From: Phanerodontia chrysosporium
Lineage: Eukaryota; Basidiomycota; Agaricomycetes; Polyporales; Phanerochaetaceae
Direction: 5' to 3'
Assembly (NCBI GenBank): GCA_001910725.1
Contig: MJGA01000001.1
Coordinates: 1,178,001 to 1,242,000, forward strand
Length of the DNA: 64,000 nt
The notes beneath the pieces are model-generated. The model saw only the letters and a program-made list of their open reading frames with translations, was not told where the DNA came from and made no database searches. Each line of letters opens with the position of its first letter. Positions within the stretch are counted from its first letter, which is position 1. Of this stretch, positions 12,481 through 22,841 are shown piece by piece. Position numbers and translations under genes: made by a program.

Positions 12481-14477
12481 TTATGCCTCGGACTTTCGAC
12501 GCTTCTTCTTTGATGGCTCTCCTGACGCGTCGCCGTTGGCTGCAGCCGCCTTGGCCTCCTTCTTCGCCTTCTTCCTTGCCTTGCGCTCCTCCTCGGTCTC
12601 GGCCTCATGCTGAAATATCGGATAAGAATATGCCTGACTGCAAACAGGGGACGTCATACCTTGTCTTTCCGCTTCTTCGGGCTCTCACCATCCACGTCCA
12701 TCTTGTTCTCGTCCTCTTCCTCGTCCTCCGACTTCACCTTCTCCTTTTCAGCCTTCTTCTTCTTCTTTTCCTCTTTCGCCTTCTTCTTCTCCGCCTTCAC
12801 GTCCAACGCCGCCTGCAGAGCCGTCTCCACAGGCTCACGCTGCGTCGGCATGAGGTCGACGGCGTCTGCTGCAGTGTTATATGTCGAGGCCTCGCCCTGC
12901 ATCTGGAACTTCGACTGCTTGGTGCCTGTTCGCGCGGCACGAACGCCTGCAGCATCACCGCCCTGCTCAAGAGCACGGAGACGCGCCTCAAGCTTGGCGC
13001 GGTTCTCGATACCAATTGTGGGTGCTGACGGCTCCGACTTGCCGTCTGCGTCTGTGAGGGCATCCACACGTATTGACAGTGCGGCTTTTGTGGCAACCAT
13101 ACGGGCCATCTGTTGTGAATAAACCAATCAATACTGTAATACGAACAAGTTGAGAGACTGCACCGACCTTTCCCTTCAGCTTTGGTGGCGCCTGGCCAAT
13201 TAGCGAAGCGTGGTAGATGAGACCGTACTTGGGTGTATCATGCTTAGTCTTCAATGCACGGAAGAGGGCCTTTTCGGCACCAAGAATCTGGACCGTGGAC
13301 GCTGGGTGCTTCGCCAAGCTAAGCAGACTTCCAGCATGGCTGATAAGGCGAGCGCCGACGAGCTCGCCAACGAGTGCTGTCAGATTGGGTGCAATCGCGT
13401 TCATGCGGTTGCGGAGGTACTCCGCGAGCTGCTGACGGTAGGCAGAGATGGCGATGACCTGGTCGCAAAGGGAGTGTATGTGGGCAATATCGGAGTCAGA
13501 GATTTCTGTGCCCATGGAGATTTCTGCAGCTGCCTTGACGGTAGCCTCAAGGTCCTCCGGGAGGATGGCAGAAAAGTCGGTGGTCGCAGCATTTGTGCGG
13601 AAACCCATCGCCTTGATGATCTTGGCATACGCGAGGTTGTCGACGATGATTTTAGCAAGTTCGGGGAAGTGCCAGCCGTACCATTCCTATCTCATGGGAT
13701 TCAGTATACAAGAGAGGGGCACGATAAGTGCAAAGCGGACCTTGACACGCATAGCATAGATGTTAATCTCCTTGTCGAGGTCGTCCAAAAGAGCGACAGC
13801 CTGGACAACCATGGTGTCGACCTTGTCAGGAGAGAACTTGAGCTTGAATCTAGCATAGTAATAAGCACCCTCGTCAGAAATAAACATGAGTGATCAAACA
13901 GACCGTGATAGTGAGTGACTGAGACCCAGGCTCATGGTCGCGAGGTCCTTCGGGTCAAGGCCGTCGAGGAGCGCAGCGAGCTGCTCACGGATACCGCGGA
14001 ACATCTCTGTGTATGCCTCCTCAACAGTTCCCGACATGACCTTGATTCCAAGCTTCTTGGTTATTGAGTGACCTGGAAAAGACGCGTGAGGAAGGCAGGG
14101 GAGGAGACGAAAGAGACTGCATACCGAGCTTAGGGTCGGCGACCAGCAACTGCTCTTTCCCCTTTCCCTTGTTCACGATCTCATCTGAGAGGAACTGTTT
14201 CAGACCCTTTCCGAGCTTGCCTTCCTGGATGGCAGTGATTTCCTCAACGGCGGTAGCGGTGGAGGTGAAACGGTGGAGGGACTTGAGCTTCAAGCTAGAC
14301 CACACATCGGGGATTAAAAACAACTTCACTGGGATACACAGGTGATGCAAAGGCTCACAATTTGTTCGCCCGCTCAGGCGTCTGGAACTCCTCCCAGACA
14401 TTCTCGCTCGAGGCCTTTTGAGAGTCGGTGACCTTGAAAAGACAGTAGCCCAGCGAAGTTTCGTAGAGGACCAGCAT
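12481..14477 (-). CDS. NOP58: Nop58, box C/D snoRNP core protein
   Basis: Nop58 pairs with Nop56 in box C/D snoRNPs that guide rRNA 2'-O-methylation. The N-terminus [16 protein letters not shown] is diagnostic. It is followed by [13 protein letters not shown], the coiled-coil segment [23 protein letters not shown], the [10 protein letters not shown] motif and the NOP domain ([39 protein letters not shown], which I give only as a position near the middle of the protein). The C-terminus is a long lysine/glutamate-rich tail ending KKKRRKSEA. At least seven introns are seen, all keeping frame. The gene is head-to-head with a carboxypeptidase gene over 311 bp. I found no clear C/D box RNA in its introns. 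Confidence 0.95.
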
Positions 14478-14788
14478 TTTTGTCGTCACGAGAAGGGCGC
14501 AAGAGGGGAAACCAAGTAGGAAAATGAAGCCAACAGCCGGCGCTGGTCCCGACGGTCGAGCAGTAGCAAGTGACAACTGCTTTAGCCCAACCAGAAATTT
14601 TGGGTTCTTGCGAAGCGTGAGATCGCTGCCCAAAATAGGAAGTATCCCGAACCTGCCGAAGCGCCTGCACGCCGCCGGGCGTCTACCTACTTGCATATGG
14701 AACCGCTCGGCTCTCATCAGGCCTGGCTCGCACGCTGGGAAACATGAATCTGCGATAGCGGGTGCTTTCTGCTACCTCTCAGACCGCC
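14478..14788. promoter_or_regulatory. divergent promoter region of NOP58 and carboxypeptidase gene
   Basis: This 311-bp interval lies between two divergent ATGs. It must hold both 5' untranslated regions and promoters. I see no canonical TATA box and no other gene in it. Confidence 0.5.
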
Positions 14789-16821
14789 ATGTACGGGCTA
14801 CTGAGCTTTTCGCTTGCTGTACTTGCTGCTCTGAACGCGGTAAAGCGCGTTGGTGGTCAAGTCTTGGGCGCACATGTCACGACTTTGTCTGCAACTGTGG
14901 CCGGCCACGACGAGTATACAACTCTGACGCATCCTGACTTCCGTCGTCACCAAGTGCGCGTGAAGAAGACGGAATTCTGCGACCCGACTGTAAAGTAAGC
15001 CACCTCCGCTGCTGCCCATGTTTATTACCAACGCGTCCTAGCGTGTACACCGGTTACCTTGACGTAGATGACGGTGCAAAGCATATGTTCTTCTACTTCT
15101 TTGAGAGTCGCAGAGACCCTGAGAATGGTGAGGGCTGAACATGCTACGTAGTCATCGCAGCTGACTTGTATCAGACGACGTTATGATGTGGATTAATGGC
15201 GGTACGTGCCAGTGCTCTTCGAATTCAAGCTTTATCATCTTATTGAGCATATAGGGCCCGGATGCTCTTCTGCTACCGGTTTACTCATGGAACTGGGTAC
15301 TTGATTACGAAGTGATTCTCTACAGCGAAGGTTAACAGATACCTCTAGGTCCTTGCAGCATCGACATGAAGAACGTGTCTGCGAACGGCACCGTGTGGAA
15401 TCCGTACTCTTGGAACAATGAGGCCAACATCTTCTTCCTGGACCAGCCGTGAGGTGACTCTAATGAGCATACCTGGAACAATCTAACCTCTGCTGCAGCG
15501 TCGGTGTCGGATATTCCTATGCTGAATACGGTGAAACAGTCGAGACGACGGAAGATGCGGCGAAGAACGTATACGCCTTCATCAGAATATTCTTTGATAC
15601 ATTCAAAGAATTTTCAGGTCGACCAATTCACCTTTCCGGAGAATCCTACGGGGTAAGGACACTGAATTTTTCTGTTCGGAGTATAAGTTCACAGTCACTT
15701 GCACTAGGGTCGTTACCTTCCTGCCTTCGCTAGCTACATTGATGACCAGAATCAGCTCGCAAAGAGCAAGGGTCTGTCAACGATCAATCTCCAGAGCGTC
15801 CTCATCGGCAATGGGATAACAGACATCTCCACGTTCGTACTTTCTCCAATACCACCTCTAAATATTTTTAATCAGTCCGCAGGCTTTACGATGGCCGTTA
15901 CCAGATTGAATGCGGGACAGCCGCTCTTGAAGTTCCCTTCCAGAAGATCAGTACTTGCGTACAGATGAAAATCGCGTGCGGTAACAGGACACGCCTGTTG
16001 TGTTGACGAGTAGTTGATGTTATTTCTCAGCTTCCTCGTTGCAACGCCGCTATGCGCGAGGCGTGTGTTGATCATTTCGATGCAATCAGCTGCCGTGCAG
16101 CCGTCGACTTCTGTGACTCGTTCCTCAGTACAGGCTATTGGGCAAGTGGTAAGCGAAATCACCGGCCTTCATGATTGAATTCTCACAGCTACACGCAGGT
16201 CGAAACGTGTACGATATTTCAAAGGTTTGGTTGTCAAGTGGTGAACTCCGGAGATCCTCTCAACGAATTCCCCACAGATGTGCCTTGGTGACTCTCTCTG
16301 CTACCTAGAGAACTCTGCCATCGCCAACTATCTCAATCGTAAGGATGTTCGAGAACTCCTTGGGGCGGAATCCCCAGGGAACTTCACAGCATGTAGCCGC
16401 GACGTTGGAAGGCACTTCAATGCGCACATGGACAAATGGGCCGTCCCTTCTCAACATTACGTCTCTGGCCTCTTGGAACGCGGCATCCGCATGTTGATTT
16501 ATGCAGGCACATATGACTGGCAGTGCAACTGGGTCGCGAACAAGCTCTGGGTTGATAAGCTGGAGTGGACAGGACAGGACGCCTATAATGCCGCGGAATG
16601 GCATGATTGGCAAGTGGATGGACACAAGGCAGGCGAGACGAAGAATGCCGGGCTGCTGACGTTTGCTACGATACGGGGAGCGGGACATATGGGTGGGTAC
16701 ACGTCGTTGCCGAAGACTGCGCGATTATTTGCTAAGCGTATGTCTCATTATAGTACCTCACGACAAACCTGCGGAATCATTTGCGATGGTCTCGAGGTGG
16801 CTCGCTGGCCAAGATATGTGA
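14789..16821 (+). CDS. secreted serine carboxypeptidase (peptidase family S10)
   Basis: The N-terminus MYGLLSFSLAVLAALNAVK is a signal peptide, so the enzyme is secreted or vacuolar. Family landmarks appear in order: VYTGYLDV, MWINGGPGCSSATGLLMELG, FLDQPVGVGYSYAEYG, the nucleophile HLSGESYGGRYLPAFA, AGTYDWQCNWV (catalytic Asp) and GAGHMVPHDKP (catalytic His). Each lies on its own small exon group; about ten introns interrupt the gene. The last intron splits GHM from VPHD. The gene ends WLAGQDM at 16821. The exon join near 16030 (CVQMKIA to LPRCNAAM) fits homologues only if one base is missing or an atypical splice is used. An upstream in-frame ATG at 14762 is possible but spoils the signal peptide. 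Confidence 0.92.
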
Positions 16822-17524
16822 CCTTTCTAGAGTTAGTACACGTTGTATGTCGCGTCTCGCGCGCTGTGCTTGGGAAGAGACGCCAAATGAAAGGTAGCGG
16901 CTTCAACACGAGCACGGGGGTTCCGGAGCCTTGGGCCACCGCCTAGGTGACGATCACTAGTGCCTTTCGATAGTTGCGATCGTCCAGCCGACTTGTTCGT
17001 TGGACATCGATGGATGTTTTCTCGTGTCTCGCACGTAGCGCGGAAGCGCCCTCCAGGATGAGCGAGCGGCCGAACGCTGCTGACTACGACTTTGTGGCGA
17101 ACAGGCTCTTGCTACGGTAAGTCGAGGCACTCCGGGTGCAGTTCGCAGCCAGGGGCAACTCTAATCTTCGTGCGAATGGTGCATACGGACGTCGAGCTGT
17201 TCGTCACCATGGCAATCGCGACTCATCCGACGTTGAAGACAGAAGTGATCGAGACCGGTTTCCCCGCGCACTGATCAGAGTCCAATTTGCGCGAGTATAA
17301 GATGTCGCCAAGGGCAAAGGGACTGTCAACCCCTTCTTCCCTCTCGCCTTTGCCTGCGGTAGGTCGTTTTTTGTGCCTTCTGCTGACTCTCATCTAACAG
17401 CCCTTTCTTGTAGGTTTCTTGGGCTGCCCGGTAGCGCCCCTGGTCATTCCTTTCGTTCGCTTTCTCTGTATTCGCTCTCCGGCAGGCCCATTCTCGCTTT
17501 GACAGCAGAAGTCCAAGGTTCAAC
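16822..17524. other. intergenic region with promoter of the Rds1-like gene
   Basis: About 700 bases. A short two-exon open frame can be drawn from an ATG at 17058 (MSERPNAADYDF, intron near 17117) to a stop at 17300, but it has no recognisable homology and overlaps the TATA box of the next gene, so I do not call it. Otherwise it appears to be 3' and 5' flanking sequence. Confidence 0.4.
17296..17301 (+). promoter_or_regulatory. TATA box of Rds1/ferritin-like gene
   Basis: TATAAG in the context GCGAGTATAAGATG lies about 230 bp before the ATG at 17525. A pyrimidine-rich tract (CCCCTTCTTCCCTCTC) follows about 35 bp downstream, as is usual around fungal transcription starts. Confidence 0.45.
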
Positions 17525-19008
17525 ATGCATTTCTCGACTGTTTTCGTTGCTCTCGCCACCCCTTTCCTCGCTTCGGCCCTTCCGTTCAAGAGGACAGCCT
17601 CGGCGAATGACTTGTTGGTTTTGAGTTAGTCCCACTTTCCCCTCCACTGCGACTGTCTATATTCATGCGTGGGTTCATTTCAGAGTTCGCCGACGTGCTT
17701 GAACAGCTTGAGACTCAATTCTACACACAAGCTCTGCAGAAGTTCCAAGAGTCCGATTTCCTCTCGGCAGGGTTCACTTCAGCCGACATTGCTGTACAAC
17801 AGTTCACAGCGATTCAGGGCGATGAATCGTCCCATGAAACATTGCTCGCAGTGAGTGAACTCTTTCTACGCTGGCTATTCTTGCGCTCTGAACTCTGATG
17901 TAGTCAACAATCCAATCTTTGGGCGACCAACCCATCAGTGGATGCTCGTTCAACTTTGACTCGGTTCTCACCGATGTTGCTACCATGGCAGCCACTGCTC
18001 GTGTTGTTGAGAACCTGGGTGTCGCTGCTTATCTTGGCGCTGCGCACCTGGTCGACGATCCCGTGCTGCTTACCGATGCAGCCTCCATCCTAACGGTGGA
18101 GGCCCGCCATCAGACTGTGCTGAACATCCTCAATGGTGGCAGCGCGATACCTCAGGCATTCGATATCCCCTTCTCGCCGTCACAGGTCCTTGCAGTTGCT
18201 AGCCCGTTCATCTCTGGCTGCGATCTTGGTGTACCTGGTAGGTGTCTGCATATAGATTCAGAGAAGACGCTTTACTGAACTCGATCAGCAAACCCGACGC
18301 TGTCTGTGACAAATACTGGCACTGTGGCACCAGGCACCGCACTCACCTTCTCCTCGTCAGCCATTAATGGCAGCACCGATGTGAGCTCCCGCATTTGTGC
18401 TCTGCCCCCAGATGCTGACTTTTCCCCAGGGGTTCTTCTGCCAAATGATGCTCGGCGGCGCACCTTTCGCAATCGCACTTCCATTCGACCAGTGCATCGT
18501 TCCCTCTGGTGTGAATGGCCCTGTCGCGCTCTACATCACCTCGGACGGCCAGCCTTTGGCAAACAACATCCGCGACCAGGCGACGAACTCGCTCATCGCC
18601 GGCCCCACGATGGCGTACATCGACACGGTCCCTGAGGCCCTCGCCGCGCTCGCGCGTCCTGGGGCAAGCTCTGCTGCAGGCTCGAGCGCGCCTCCAGCGG
18701 ACGCGGCCGCCCCCTCGTCGACGGTGTCTGCGACTGTCAGCTCGAGCACGACCGTCACGACCATCACGCCTGACCAGGCAAGCTCGATTCTCGACAGCCT
18801 CTCGCCAAGCCCGACGACGCTCACCGTCGCCGCGTCTGGTGCAGCAGCCCCCGCCGCTTCCGCCACCGCTACTGCTGCTGGAGGCAACAACGACGCGTCG
18901 GTCGTCCTCACGCCCGGCGGCCCCAACATGTTTACTGGGCCTGTGAACAACGGCGCGCTGACCGTCCTTGGTTGGACGAGTGTCCCTGCGTCCGAAGTCA
19001 AGCTGTGA
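17525..19008 (+). CDS. secreted ferritin-like (Rds1/desiccation-related) protein
   Basis: The signal peptide MHFSTVFVALATPFLASA is followed by LPFKR, a likely Kex2 site. The body is a four-helix ferritin-like domain with candidate metal-binding acidic residues in each helix: FADVLEQLETQFY, GDESSHETLLAS, ARVVENLGVAAYLGAAH and TVEARHQTVLNIL. After it comes a beta-type segment (ANPTLSVTNTGTVAPGTAL, GFFCQMMLGGAPFAIALPFDQC). The C-terminus is a Ser/Ala/Pro-rich linker (about residues 310-390) ending SVPASEVKL. Fungal relatives respond to stress or sexual development; their biochemical role is not settled. Four to five short introns fit, all in frame. The end lacks a hydrophobic stretch, so a GPI anchor is unlikely. 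Confidence 0.8.
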
Positions 19009-19748
19009 TTGATTTCTTAGCCCAGAGATAGCTGTTGGCCGTGCTTATCGACACGGCTCGGTTGAAGACCTTGTTGAGATTATGGACTCTATTCACTGAC
19101 TTCTCGCACCGATGTCTCTTCTGTTACCACCTTGTTAAGAGTGTAGCTCTGTCACTTCCTCGAGAGCCTGTTGTACATCTATTCTGATGTATGCGTCAAT
19201 ACAGTTGGAGAGCGGAACAAAAGCAAATTGGCACTGAGGCCTAGCGCACTAGCTCGTCACAATCGGCGCCATTGAGCTGGACGCACGCCCGCTATACCCC
19301 CCCCCCAAGCGCGTATTGAACAGATCACTAGCGCACGCCCTTCGGACGCCGTTCGACGTGCATTTTCGCCAGTTCGTTCTTCGTTACCTTTGACCAAGAC
19401 CCTACACGAACTGTGGCAAAGTAGGCCATCGCTCAGACAAGATACATATATTTGCGACGACGACAATAACAGGAGAGGTTAAGGAAAGAGAGAAGTATGG
19501 GTAAAGACTATAGTAAGGTACAAAAACAGAAATCCAGGATACGACGCAAGAAAGGCAGACAGACAGCAACACAAGAGGCAGTAAGAGCGGGCGAAAGGGT
19601 GGAGGGACAAGGAAATGAACAAGTAATATCGTATAGGGCATACCGTACCGGGTCATGAGAAAACGTAAACATCTATGAGGGGCAGTGTCCTTCCCCGTTA
19701 CGTAACGGTCGTAGGGCGTGAGGAACAAGCGCAAGAGCCCTCGGCGGC
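19009..19748. other. intergenic region between convergent genes, with a C10 tract
   Basis: About 740 bases between two convergent stops. It contains a run of ten C at 19297-19306 and an A/G-rich stretch at 19470-19620. No open frame with coding character is seen. It probably contains both 3' untranslated regions. Confidence 0.5.
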
Positions 19749-21151
19749 CTACGCATGCGTCTTGTGGTGGTTCGAGTCCGAGAATATCTCGCGGATCTTC
19801 CCAAAGATGCTGCTCGTGCGCTTCTTGCGGTGCCCATTAGCGGCGGTGCCATTCCCGTTCGCCACGCCGTGCTCGTCGGCACCGTGCGTGCTTGTGGACG
19901 CGATGGAGGACGAGCGTCGGTGCTTGCTAAACGACGGGAAGGTGCGCTTGTGCTCCTTGCGCGGAGATGTCCCGGGCGACGTCGTGTTCGACGACGGTTC
20001 CTGCGGCGTCGCTTTGCCGTTGCCGTTCGCGGCGGGCGTCGCCGGGAGCGGGACCTCTGCGGGCGTAGGCGGCGGCAATGCAACGGTCTCCGGCTTGACC
20101 TCCTGGCCATTGACGGCAGCAGGTTCCGCCACCTTATCGACAGGAGCAGCGGGCGTATGCGTAGAAGGCTCGACCAGTGTGCCATTTGAGGTGATGGTCT
20201 CTGGAGTAGTGGGAACAGGTGTGTGTGTTGACGGCTCGGAAGCAGCCGTAGGCTCACTGGTGACAGAGCCGTCAACGACAGTAGTCTCCGGACTTTCTCG
20301 GCATGTCCATTAGTGGCGGATGGGTCAACAGGCGTATGTGTGGATGGCTCGACTGCAGCCTCGGGCTCCTTAGTGGCCGAGCCCTCAACGATGGTGGTGT
20401 CAAGCTGGGTATCCTTCTCCGTGGTCAAGGGCAGAACAGGGACAGGACAGTGGGCGCTGCCTCAATCTGCTCCGCAGGCTGGGGCAGGACGGCTTCGGCA
20501 GCGATCTCGTCGTGAGGCGTCGGTTCCTCTGGGGCGACCTGTGCCACAGGCTCGGGCACTGAGTCCTGGGTTTCGGGCTCCACAAACTCTGTAGCCTCGA
20601 CGTCGGTCGCAGTTGCCGGCGTTGGCTCGGGAGCCTCGGTCGTTCCTGGAGCAATCGCCGCTACCATTGCGACGGCGGTGTCCTTGACGGCTGTGACTAC
20701 GTTGCTGACAACGCTTGTCGCCTGTGGCTCAGCGACAGGCTCCGGTTCAGGGGCTGGCGGCTCAGGAGTAGCGGGACGAGCGGGCGCGTTGTAAACATTG
20801 TTGACAAACCCCTGTGGACTCCACTCGGTAGGCTGATCATCGGTAGTTGTCCATCGTCCGTCAACGATGTACTTGTAGGCGACCTTGCACCCCCAGGGGA
20901 CCTGGACCTTGCCCTCGAACTTGCCCGAGTCGGTTCGTGAAAGATGTCGTTGGCAAGACCACTGCAGATCCCACGTTCAGATGGTTGTACAGTGTAAGAT
21001 GGAGTGAGAACTCACGGCGTCGAAATCTCCGGTGACAACGACGTCGTTGGCTCCGGGATGCGGCCTAGCGGCGAGTGAACTCCCGCTCGAAGGCCAAGAG
21101 AGGAGGCACTCACCACCTGAAGACGGCTTCGTGATACTCTGGGACGGACAT
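19749..21151 (-). CDS. AMPK-type glycogen-binding (CBM48) domain protein with low-complexity tail
   Basis: After splicing, the N-terminus MSVPEYHEAVFRWPHPGAND runs into VVVTGDFDAW, GKFEGKVQVPWG, AYKYIVDGRWTTTDDQPTEW and VNNVYNAP. This is the carbohydrate-binding domain of the AMPK beta/Crp1-Mdg1 type, about 85 residues. The rest is acidic, Pro/Thr/Ala-rich, with three imperfect repeats around EPSTHTP. It ends with a basic tail (HKRTFPSFSKHRRSSS, RKKRTSSIFGKIREIFSD), like the C-terminus of yeast Crp1/Mdg1. Two places (20440-20455 and 20288-20302) change frame as if a base were missing; repeat units lie on both sides, so both frames are real coding. The role is uncertain: carbohydrate sensing or DNA-junction binding are known for relatives. 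The start ATG is at 21151. Confidence 0.78.
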
Positions 21152-21576
21152 AGCGAAGCTGAAGGTTGTAATCACGGACCAAAGATGCCGTCAGGTAATT
21201 AGCAAACCCTGGCGTCTCGACTCTATATGGGAGCGGGAGTCGGTGGGCGATGAAACATGTGGGGAGGAGCTGTGAGAGGGCGGTGAGAGGGTTAGGGGGT
21301 CGCTGTGCTCACCGTCGAGGAGGTCGGGGAGCGGTATAAGGTAGCGGATGAGGGGGGTGGGAGGGTGAGGAGATTGGGATGAGATAGTCAATAAATAGGG
21401 CATGTTCGAATTCAACCCGGGAGGGTCGTGAGAGATTCCGCAAAGCGCAGGACGCCGGGTCCGCAGGCATGAGGCCACTGGCGCTCGCACCCAACTCGCC
21501 TTCCTTTCTGATACACGCCCCGCTGATCCCGCCTTTCGCACTCCGCGAGCTCCCTGCCTCTTTTCCATCCCCCACC
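21152..21576. promoter_or_regulatory. divergent promoter region, CBM48 gene and methyltransferase gene
   Basis: A 425-bp interval between divergent ATGs. An A/T-rich patch (CAATAAATAG) at about 21388 is the only TATA-like sequence. No other gene is seen. Confidence 0.4.
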
Positions 21577-22512
21577 ATGCCGAACGACCTCGAGCTCGAG
21601 GAACAATTGGACGCGCTAGACCCCCTAAGGCATCTCAGAAACGACGACGAGCTCGACCTCGTGCCCGCACAGCCCCCGTCCGTGCACAACCAGACCCTCC
21701 AGCTCGCCTTCCCTCCGCGGCCGGCCCCGTCACCATCAGCCTCCTCGTCGACGCTTCCCCCGGCTGTGGCGGCATAGCATGGCCTGCAGGAGAGGTCCGT
21801 AGTCGACGCCACCCCTCGGCATGATCACCCTCGCTGTACGACGCGCTTTCGCTTCTGCACAGGTCCTCTCCACGTACATCTGCAGGCGAGGCTCTTTGCA
21901 GGGCAAGAACGTGCTCGAGCTCGGAAGCGGTACCGGACTGGTTGGGCTTGCTGCTGGAGTCTTGGGTGCCCACGTTTGGATCACAGATCAGGCGTACGTG
22001 CTATCCTTTCTGGGCGCGTGCACGCGCTGACTCGTTGCGCACAGGCCGCTGCTTGCGATCATGTCGCGTAACGTCGAGATGAACAACCTCTCGCACTGTG
22101 TCTCTGTCATGGAGCTCAACTGGTGCGTCCGATCATCCTACTGCTGGAGCGCGTGCCTTACCTCGCTTTGCAGGGGGGAACCGCTTCCCTCGGGCCTGCC
22201 GCGCTTTGACATCATTCTGGCTGCCGACTGTGTCTACTTTGAACCCGCTTTCCCGTTACTTGTGCAAACCTTGGATGATCTTGCCTCACGGGGAAATCCT
22301 GAAATCTTGTTTTGCTACAAGAAGCGGAGAAAGGCAGACAAGAGGTTCTTCACGATGCTCAAGAAAAAGTTTAGGTGGTCAGAGGTGAGCACGTCAAGAG
22401 TCGCACAGTCCGTATATGCTAATGCCTCTGGCAGGTTGACGACGATCCAGAGAAGGAGAGATACAATCATGACGCGATATCCCTGCTACGGCTCACGCGG
22501 AAAACATTATGA
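21577..22512 (+). CDS. METTL21/EFM6-type protein-lysine methyltransferase (one apparent missing base)
   Basis: The protein starts MPNDLELEEQLDALDPLRHL. Downstream it shows the seven-strand methyltransferase core: PGCGGIAWPAGEVLSTYICR, the AdoMet-binding LELGSGTGLVGLAAG, WITDQ, NVEMNNL, DIILAADCVYFEPAFPLL and FCYKKRRKADKRFF. The ADCVYF motif and C-terminal CYKKR fit the eEF1A-lysine methyltransferase (Efm6/METTL21) group. Within the four C at 21723-21729 the frame must shift as if one C were missing. Without that, the first 60 codons run into a stop before the catalytic core. Three short introns follow. The substrate is inferred from family only. Confidence 0.8.
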
Positions 22513-22841
22513 CCGACAATGCGCCATGAGCTGTCGGAGCGTCATCAATGTATTATCTTGGTTATATAATAGGAACACAACGAGTGCTCTCCTAGGATGA
22601 ATGAGCATACTGAGCTTGTTGGTCGAGACCGAGGGTCGCCTTCGTGGCGCATGGGCGCGTAGGCGCCCATAAGGATAAAGGCATTTCCCACGAGCAGACC
22701 GGGAAGCGTACTGGCTCTGGGCGCTTGTGCGGCGGTCGCCAACACCGGGGCCTCAGGACGCTGCCTCTCTCCCTTTGTCCGAGACCGTCCTTCCCACCAC
22801 TACCACCACCGCCGACCCTTCCCGTCCTCCTCGACGCAGCC
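22513..22841. other. intergenic region between tandem genes
   Basis: A 329-bp stretch holding the 3' end of the methyltransferase transcript and the 5' region of the EAF gene. AT-rich near 22555-22575 (GTTATATAATAGG). The stretch just before the EAF start is C-rich with many CCACC triplets. Confidence 0.4.

Noticed and set aside
12600..14400. Possible box C/D snoRNAs in introns of NOP58, and likewise in eL29
   Set aside because: RTGATGA-like and CTGA-like words occur but not as a properly spaced pair with a terminal stem.
19297..19306. Ten C in a row as evidence of base compression or a gap
   Set aside because: It argues against the idea that all long runs are collapsed in this sequence; it lies in non-coding DNA and is taken as a real homopolymer.
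19764..19776. GGTTCGAGTCC, B-box-like
   Set aside because: It is inside the coding tail of the CBM48 gene and lacks an A-box.
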